A stretch of 19,231 nucleotides of DNA from NCBI GenBank assembly GCA_049964655.1, contig JBMFXC010000053.1, positions 1 through 19,231 on the forward strand, read 5' to 3'. Each line of letters opens with the position of its first letter. Position 1 is the stretch's first letter. The notes under the pieces are model-generated. The model was not told the DNA's origin, ran no database searches, and was given only the letters and a program-made list of their open reading frames with translations. This document shows positions 15,065-19,231 of the stretch, piece after piece. The translations under genes and the position numbers were made by a program. Source of the stretch: JAJZJT01 sp049964655 (GTDB lineage: Bacteria; Actinomycetota; Acidimicrobiia; Acidimicrobiales; RAAP-2).

Positions 15065-15218
15065 CTGGCTCCTGTCCCGCCGGTCGTCCCGGCATGCCGT
15101 CGCGTCCGGCGGCTGCTGCACCTGCGCGCCTGCTCCACCTGTCCGAGCTGGACGGCCCTACGGTAGCCGGGGCGCACGGCCACCCCGATGACCTCCTGGC
15201 CATAGCCGCCGTCGGCCC

Positions 15219-15232
15219 CGCCTCTAGAGGCG
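15219..15232. promoter_or_regulatory. 14-bp perfect palindrome CGCCTCTAGAGGCG
   Basis: The sequence is its own reverse complement with no spacer, so it fits a dimer-binding site better than a hairpin. It lies about 155 bases upstream of the small hypothetical gene at 15064. It contains CTAG, a rare tetramer in many GC-rich genomes. No regulator can be assigned. Confidence 0.35.
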
Positions 15233-15301
15233 CTGTCACCGGCTGCTCGGCGGCTGGACGCCCTTCTCCGGCTGCTCAGCCCGGCCGTGTCGGCGGCAGG
15301 G

Positions 15302-15368
15302 GCCCTCGGTCGGGGCCGACGGCACCTGCCCTCGGTCGGGGCCGACGGCACCTGCCCTCGGTCGGGCC
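15302..15368. repeat. 26-bp tandem repeat just downstream of the MFS gene
   Basis: Two identical 26-base units (15302-15327 and 15328-15353) and the first 12 bases of a third, beginning GCCCTCGGTCGGGGCCGACG, end one base before the MFS stop codon. Each unit contains GTCGG-GG-CCGAC, a short inverted repeat that could fold between neighbouring copies. The role is unknown; a transcript 3'-end structure for the MFS gene or an intergenic repeat family are possible. Confidence 0.85.
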
Positions 15369-15369
15369 G

Positions 15370-16725
15370 TCAGCTGACCGGCTCGGCCAACCCCGTCGTC
15401 TGCTTGGTGGCGCCTCCAAGGGCGGCGTCGGGGACGCGCCCGGCAACGCGTCGCCACACGACGGGGAGGCTGGCCGTCGCCAACACGGCGCCACCAGCGG
15501 TCGCCACGAAGGGCGCCCAGGTAGCGACCCCGAACAACATGCCGCCGAGCGCTGCGGCCACGGCGACGGCACCGGTCTGACTGGTCGAGAACAGCCCCTC
15601 TACGGCGCCGAGCGCGGCCGGGCGGGCCCCCTGCGTCAGCAGCGACTGGGCCGAGGGCAAGGCGATGGCCGCACCCAGCGCCTCGACGGGGCCCAGCGCC
15701 AACAGCACGATGACCGGGTGGACGAACGGGTACAGGGAGCAGAAACCGATCGAGGAGGTCAGCGACCCGACCACCAGCCAGCGACGGTCGGCGTGGTCGG
15801 CCAACCATCCCCCCGTTCTCGACATGGCCGCGAACGGGAGGGCGAAGAGCGTCCAGCTCAACCCGATCTGCCACGACGTCGCGTGGCGACGGAGCAGGAG
15901 CAGCGTCCAGCACGACTCGTAGACCCCCATGGTGAGCCCGAACGCGGCAGCGGCGACCAGCGCCCCCAGGGCCGCGGGCGGGATGCTCCGCCGGCCGGTC
16001 GCCCGTGCGTGCCCACGACTTACCGACGTCGACGCACCCCGAGTCGTGGTAGTCCGCTCCGGCCACCAGGCAGCATCGCCGGCGACGTCCTTAGGGCGAC
16101 GTGCGACGACTCCCGAACTTGCCGCTTCAGCGCGGCGAGGCGGCGCTCCGTACCGCCCGACGCCGGCCGTTGCCACGATCGGCACCCCGGCTGCGAGCGC
16201 TACGAGCGCGGCCCCGGCGAAGGTCGCGTGCATCGCCCCCAGCCCGGCGATGCTGCCGGCCAGAGGACCGATCGCCAGCCCGCCGAGCTGACCGGCGTAG
16301 ATCGAGCCGAACGACCGTCCCCGACGGGAAAGTGGCACGGCGGTGGAGACCATGGCCAGCGCGGCCACCTCGGCCGCACCGGCCCCAACCCCCTGCAAGG
16401 AGCGGAAGGCGATGTCGGCGACCGGCCCGAACGGCGCCAGGAAGGCAGCGCTGCCGAGGGCGTAGCACCCAAGGCCACCGAGCAGGACTCGACGTCGACC
16501 GACTCGGTCGGCAAACCGGCCTGCTGGGTACTGGGAGGCCAGGGCGGCGACGAAGTACGCCGCCATCACCAGGCCCACCACAGCGTCGGAAGCACCACGG
16601 CGGCGCACGTACTCGGGGAGGAGCGGGAGGATGGCGCCAGCTCCGAGCCAGAGCAGGAAAGTGGTGCCGGCGAGCGTGCGGACCAACCGGTCGCTGTCGT
16701 CCGTCGCGGTTCGCGCCCCGCTCAT
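15370..16725 (-). CDS. Major facilitator superfamily transporter
   Basis: The 451-residue protein has about twelve hydrophobic segments in two halves and is a proton- or ion-coupled membrane transporter of unknown substrate, probably an exporter. Motif A is visible after the second segment: GRFADRVGRRR at 69-79. The second half repeats a related loop (GGWLADHADRRW). The central cytoplasmic loop is unusually long and hydrophilic, about 65 residues rich in Arg, Thr and Ser between segments 6 and 7. The ATG at 16725 has GAAGGGA upstream; the frame could extend 15 residues further but without a ribosome-binding site. It is 142 bp downstream of the MmgE/PrpD gene on the same strand; co-transcription is possible. 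The tandem repeat follows the stop. Confidence 0.92.
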   Translation of the reverse strand: MSGARTATDDSDRLVRTLAGTTFLLWLGAGAILPLLPEYVRRRGASDAVVGLVMAAYFVAALASQYPAGRFADRVGRRRVLLGGLGCYALGSAAFLAPFGPVADIAFRSLQGVGAGAAEVAALAMVSTAVPLSRRGRSFGSIYAGQLGGLAIGPLAGSIAGLGAMHATFAGAALVALAAGVPIVATAGVGRYGAPPRRAEAASSGVVARRPKDVAGDAAWWPERTTTTRGASTSVSRGHARATGRRSIPPAALGALVAAAAFGLTMGVYESCWTLLLLRRHATSWQIGLSWTLFALPFAAMSRTGGWLADHADRRWLVVGSLTSSIGFCSLYPFVHPVIVLLALGPVEALGAAIALPSAQSLLTQGARPAALGAVEGLFSTSQTGAVAVAAALGGMLFGVATWAPFVATAGGAVLATASLPVVWRRVAGRVPDAALGGATKQTTGLAEPVS

Positions 16726-16867
16726 CCCTGGTCCCTTCTCACCGTCGCACCGTCTCACCGACCGAGGCACCCTCCGGCCTTCGGCCTTCGGACGACGTCG
16801 GACCCCGTCGACGCTACCGGTCGGTCCACGACGCGGCGTGGGGGAGCCCGCAGCGCCAGGCCCGAGG

Positions 16868-18241
16868 TCACGAGCTCCTCAGGGCAGCAGTCAGGTCGGC
16901 CAGCGTGGCCGCGTCCGGCAACGCCGTGACGGCATCGACGATCCGTTGCGTCGCCCGGTCGTCATAACAGCGGCCGAGCAGCTGGAGGACCTTCTCCTTC
17001 CGGTCGTCCTCGGTTGCCGGAAGCCGCGAGGTGCCCCTCGGATAGACCACCTCCTCGACCAGCGTCCGGCCGTCGCGAAGGTGGACCGTGACCCGCCCGG
17101 GTCGCCCCTCGGGCACGAGCTCGTCCATGGCCGGGTCGTGCCGGACCGCGATCTTGGCCATCAGGGGCCGCAGGGCGTCGAGGTCGACGAGGCCGTCGTC
17201 GTCGAGCCGTCCGTGCACGATGGCCGCGGCCACCGTCGCCCGGACGCTGAATCGGGCCGCCAGGTCGTTCTGCGGGTCGCTGGCGTCGATCCGAACGCCG
17301 TCGCCGAAGATCCCGACGTCCACGCTGTCTACGTCCTCCTCGCCCACGGCAGCCCTCTCCACCACCAGCGCCACTGCGTCGTTGACCCCGTGGAGGTGGG
17401 CACAGCTCGGGTGGAGCTTGAGGTAGCCGTCGAGCAGCTCGTAGCGGTCCCATCGCCCCGAACGGTCGATCCCTTCGGTGAGGCGGTCCGCATTGGGCTC
17501 CTTGCCCAGGTGCGGTGCGTAGAAGCGCTCGAGGCTGCCCGGCAGCGCCGAGAGACCTGCGGCCGCCCCCTGCGCCACAGTGAACGCGACGAGCGCAGCC
17601 GACGCAGGGTAGAGGTGGTGCATCGTCGCCCCTGCCGCGGTGGTGAAGCGGTCGAACGACAACGCGAGCGACGAGGCTCCGTCGATCGCTGCGGCGATGG
17701 TCGCTTCGTCCCGGTCACCGAGCAGCGAGGCCGTGGCGGCGCTCACCCCGATGGTCACCCAGTTGCCGATGTCGTGCAGGTGCTCGGGGACACCGCCGAG
17801 CGCCACGCCGACCCGCGCGGCGACCTCGTACCCGCCGAGAAAGGCAGTAAGGAGCTCCTCACCCGACAGGTGACGCGTCTCCGCCACGGCCAGCAACGGC
17901 GGCAGGAGCTGGCTGGCGGGATGGCCCTTGGCGTGGGCGTAGCCGTCCTGGCGCTGGAGCACCGTGATCGCCGCACCGTTGAGCAGGACGGCGCTCATGG
18001 TGTCGGCGCCCTCCCGGCAGGCGACGACCGTGGCCGGCCCGGCGGTGGGTGCGGTTGCCTGCCGCAGTCTGGTCATCGTCTCGTGGGCCGCCCCACCGGC
18101 GATCACGGCGATCGCGTCCGCGACCAGCTCGAGTGCCTTGGCCCGCACGGCCTCCGGGGCTGCGGCCCACGTCGTCGTCGCCACGGCCCGGGCGAGGACC
18201 TCGGAGGCGGGAGAACGGGGCGGTGCGGGTCGCTCGCTCAC
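16868..18241 (-). CDS. MmgE/PrpD family protein
   Basis: The 457-residue protein matches the MmgE/PrpD fold, which includes 2-methylcitrate dehydratase, cis-aconitate decarboxylase and many enzymes of unknown substrate. The N-terminal helical domain holds the active-site-like QDGYAHAKGHPASQLLPP stretch (98-115), then the GNWVTIGVSAATASLLG region (159-175), and LKLHPSCAHLHG (274-285) with Lys275, Cys280 and His282 at the usual place. The C-terminal domain has VTVHLRDGRTLVEEV. No propionate pathway genes (prpB, prpC) are nearby, so methylcitrate dehydration is not supported. The start GTG at 18241 overlaps the stop of a 25-codon ORF as GTGA; CGGAG also lies just upstream. Confidence 0.92.
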   Translation of the reverse strand: MSERPAPPRSPASEVLARAVATTTWAAAPEAVRAKALELVADAIAVIAGGAAHETMTRLRQATAPTAGPATVVACREGADTMSAVLLNGAAITVLQRQDGYAHAKGHPASQLLPPLLAVAETRHLSGEELLTAFLGGYEVAARVGVALGGVPEHLHDIGNWVTIGVSAATASLLGDRDEATIAAAIDGASSLALSFDRFTTAAGATMHHLYPASAALVAFTVAQGAAAGLSALPGSLERFYAPHLGKEPNADRLTEGIDRSGRWDRYELLDGYLKLHPSCAHLHGVNDAVALVVERAAVGEEDVDSVDVGIFGDGVRIDASDPQNDLAARFSVRATVAAAIVHGRLDDDGLVDLDALRPLMAKIAVRHDPAMDELVPEGRPGRVTVHLRDGRTLVEEVVYPRGTSRLPATEDDRKEKVLQLLGRCYDDRATQRIVDAVTALPDAATLADLTAALRSS

Positions 18242-18315
18242 GGCTCCGCTCCCTGCTGCCAGTCGTTCGGCCGGGGAGGATCCCCCCGACGGATGTTCTG
18301 CTGGCTCACGATCAT
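18238..18315 (-). CDS. Possible 25-residue leader/small protein coupled to the MmgE/PrpD gene
   Basis: An ATG at 18315, with a perfect AGGAGG nine bases upstream, opens a 25-codon frame whose TGA overlaps the GTG of the MmgE/PrpD gene (GTGA), the same junction style as three other gene pairs in this window. The peptide begins MIVSQQNIRRGDPPRP and ends NDWQQGAEP; it is hydrophilic with no signal or membrane segment. It may be a genuine small protein, or a leader whose translation sets that of the enzyme. It is too short for certainty by composition. Confidence 0.5.
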   Translation of the reverse strand: MIVSQQNIRRGDPPRPNDWQQGAEP

Positions 18316-18630
18316 GGCACGCCCCCTCCTCGACCGACCGGACGGGGCAACCTCACCGGACGCCGCCATCGGCCGGACGCGGGTCGCACCCCGGAACGTC
18401 GTGTGCTGACACCGTCCGCCGACGACCTGCGGCAGACCACACCATCATGCACGCGCTCGGCCTTGGCGTGGGAGAAGCCAGCGACCCCGACCAGCGGGGC
18501 TCTATCGCTCTGTCCGGACCTGGTCCAGCGGGAAGCCGCTCACGTCAACTCCGCGCAGGATCACTGGTGCCGCAAGCTCCGTCCGGTGACCACGTACCGG
18601 AAGCTGGTCCGTCGCTACCGACAGTTACGG
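18316..18630. other. Intergenic region without a supportable gene
   Basis: These 315 bases hold the upstream region of the MmgE/PrpD unit and end of the XRE-like gene. Two overlapping + strand frames run through it, one with ATG at 18447, but neither has a ribosome-binding site or recognisable domain. No clear promoter hexamers or inverted repeats were found. Confidence 0.5.
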
Positions 18631-18897
18631 TTAGCCATCGGCCTGCCGCGCGCTCAGCTCGCCCGGTGCCGAGTTGCTCTCGGCTGAGTGCTCGGCGGTG
18701 ACCAGCAGCTTGGCCGACGGCATCACTCGGCCGTTGATGTAGCTGGAGGGCCTCGACTGCGAGGTTCCGAGCAGGGCGGCGAACTGGCGCTGGCTGAGCC
18801 CGGCGGAAGCGAGAGCGGCAGCCATTCCGGCCCGCCACGGTCGCTGCCGGGTCGAGTGGCCGCCGCGTGGGCCGCTACCGCTCCTTCGGGTCGGCAT
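18631..18897 (-). CDS. Small XRE-like helix-turn-helix protein
   Basis: The frame codes for up to 88 residues. Residues 25-65 (MAAALASAGLSQRQFAALLG followed by TSQSRPSSYINGRVMPSAKLL) match a Cro/C1-type helix-turn-helix, so a DNA-binding role is likely. The first 24 residues are Arg/Gly-rich and unlike the domain; ATG 18825 may be the real start, giving 64 residues. Full members of such families are usually longer, so it may be truncated. It ends with TAA, rare in this window, and sits beside an integrase-like fragment and a tRNA, consistent with a mobile-element origin. Confidence 0.55.
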   Translation of the reverse strand: MPTRRSGSGPRGGHSTRQRPWRAGMAAALASAGLSQRQFAALLGTSQSRPSSYINGRVMPSAKLLVTAEHSAESNSAPGELSARQADG

Positions 18898-18899
18898 GC

Positions 18900-19175
18900 T
18901 CAGACGGCAGTGAGTCCGGCCAGAACACGCAGACCCAGAAGTTGCGGACCGACAGCGGCAGGGTCCGCATCCCGAAGTAGTCGCGCTCGATCACGCCGAT
19001 GACGACGTCTCGGCCGTAGGTGGCGAGCGCCCTGGACCCGCGTCCCGTCGGGCTTGTTCCCGACGTAGACCCGCAGCTTCCAGACATCCGGCCGTCGTTC
19101 CGTCTTGGTCCCTCGCCAGTCCAAAACTAGTCCGAGCTGCCACCCCCGGTTCCCGGTCACGGGAGACACACCCAC
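18900..19175 (-). pseudogene. Integrase-like N-terminal fragment, probably decayed
   Basis: From GTG 19175 the minus strand reads GNRGWQLGLVLDWRGTKTER, then VWKLRVYVGNKPDGTR, which resembles the N-terminal DNA-binding domain of tyrosine recombinases of phages and integrative elements (pattern W.LRVY.G..P.TG.R). After about 19030 this frame turns into Arg/Leu-rich sequence unlike an integrase, while another frame (ATG 19087 to 18875) carries a more protein-like stretch (YGRDVVIGVIERDYFGMRTL), suggesting a frameshift or junction. No catalytic Arg-His-Arg-Tyr domain exists in the window. It lies directly downstream of the tRNA 3' end, the classical integration site. The assignment rests on a short match. 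Confidence 0.4.
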
Positions 19176-19194
19176 TCTGACCTGGCCTTTCTTG

Positions 19195-19231
19195 TGGGGC
19201 AGGCGGGGATCGAACCCGCGACCGAGGGATT
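19195..19231 (-). tRNA. 3' part of a tRNA gene, isotype not determinable
   Basis: On the minus strand the T arm is complete: stem GCGGG (19219-19215), loop TTCGATC, stem CCCGC (19207-19203). The acceptor 3' strand CTGCCCC and discriminator A (19195) follow. CCA is not encoded. Towards the window edge are a 5-base variable loop CGGTC and the anticodon-stem strand TCCCT preceded by AA. The anticodon lies beyond the edge; an AA after the anticodon and this T arm would suit tRNA-Lys or tRNA-Asn among others. Confidence 0.85.

Larger units (their letters stand above)
15065..15369. other. Intergenic region with a 14-bp palindrome and a 26-bp tandem repeat
   Basis: No gene is supported in these 305 bases between two minus-strand genes. 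They contain the promoter side of the 119-residue protein (TACCGT on the minus strand at 15160-15165 is a weak -10 candidate), a perfect palindrome at 15219-15232, and a tandem repeat immediately after the MFS stop codon (separate entries). Confidence 0.6.

Noticed and set aside
15302..15368. CRISPR array
   Set aside because: The units are contiguous without unique spacers and no cas genes are present.
15094..16929. Long + strand open frame opposite the MFS transporter
   Set aside because: It is Arg/Gly/Pro-rich with no domain; the minus-strand frame shows twelve membrane segments and motif A.
16868..18241. prpD assignment (2-methylcitrate dehydratase)
   Set aside because: The MmgE/PrpD family covers many substrates and no prpB/prpC neighbours exist, so only the family name is supported.
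18049..18701. + strand open frames over the start of MmgE/PrpD and the following intergenic region
   Set aside because: Two frames overlap each other and a well-supported gene; no ribosome-binding site or domain was found.

Overview
The window is a GC-rich (about 70%) piece of a bacterial chromosome with short intergenic spacers and several GTGA/ATGA start-stop overlaps. Gene content and style point to an actinobacterium, possibly Acidimicrobiia; this is inference without a marker-gene search. It is a draft scaffold: a 100-base run of N lies at 14080-14179, probably a gap of unknown real size.

Layout. (1) 1-1711: a + strand multi-pass membrane protein resembling GT-C glycosyltransferases; its reading frame runs off the left edge through a DPALD-coding tandem repeat. 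(2) 1769-4894: a minus-strand group of SRPBCC protein, short-chain dehydrogenase (ATGA overlap) and aldehyde dehydrogenase. (3) 4895-5064: an AT-rich divergent intergenic region. (4) 5065-8464: a tight + strand operon of FAD-dependent amine-oxidase-like protein, DUF1365 protein and a cyclopropane-fatty-acid-synthase-family methyltransferase, all joined by GTGA overlaps. (5) 8510-9499: a convergent gene for a CarH-like B12-binding transcription regulator with an excisionase/HTH_17-type DNA-binding domain, followed upstream by four dyads phased at 16 bp. (6) 9837-12478: 6-phosphogluconate dehydrogenase coupled to release factor 3. (7) 12493-15064: a GGDEF-EAL cyclic-di-GMP protein interrupted by the gap, and a small conserved-looking protein. 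(8) 15370-18315: an MFS transporter, an MmgE/PrpD protein and a possible 25-residue leader ORF coupled to it. (9) 18631-19231: an XRE-like small protein, an integrase-like fragment and the 3' half of a tRNA gene, which looks like the remnant of a tRNA-targeted integration.

The most interesting part is regions 2-5. Flavoprotein + DUF1365 + CFA-family methyltransferase is a neighbourhood known from light or singlet-oxygen responses in Proteobacteria, where such enzymes modify unsaturated membrane acyl chains (cyclopropane, methyl-branched or furan fatty acids). Here it stands beside a candidate B12 photoreceptor, which suggests a light-controlled membrane-lipid modification system in an actinobacterium. 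The methyltransferase seems to lack the histidine of classical cyclopropane synthases, and the regulator lacks the second histidine of Thermus CarH, so both chemistry and photocycle may differ from the models.
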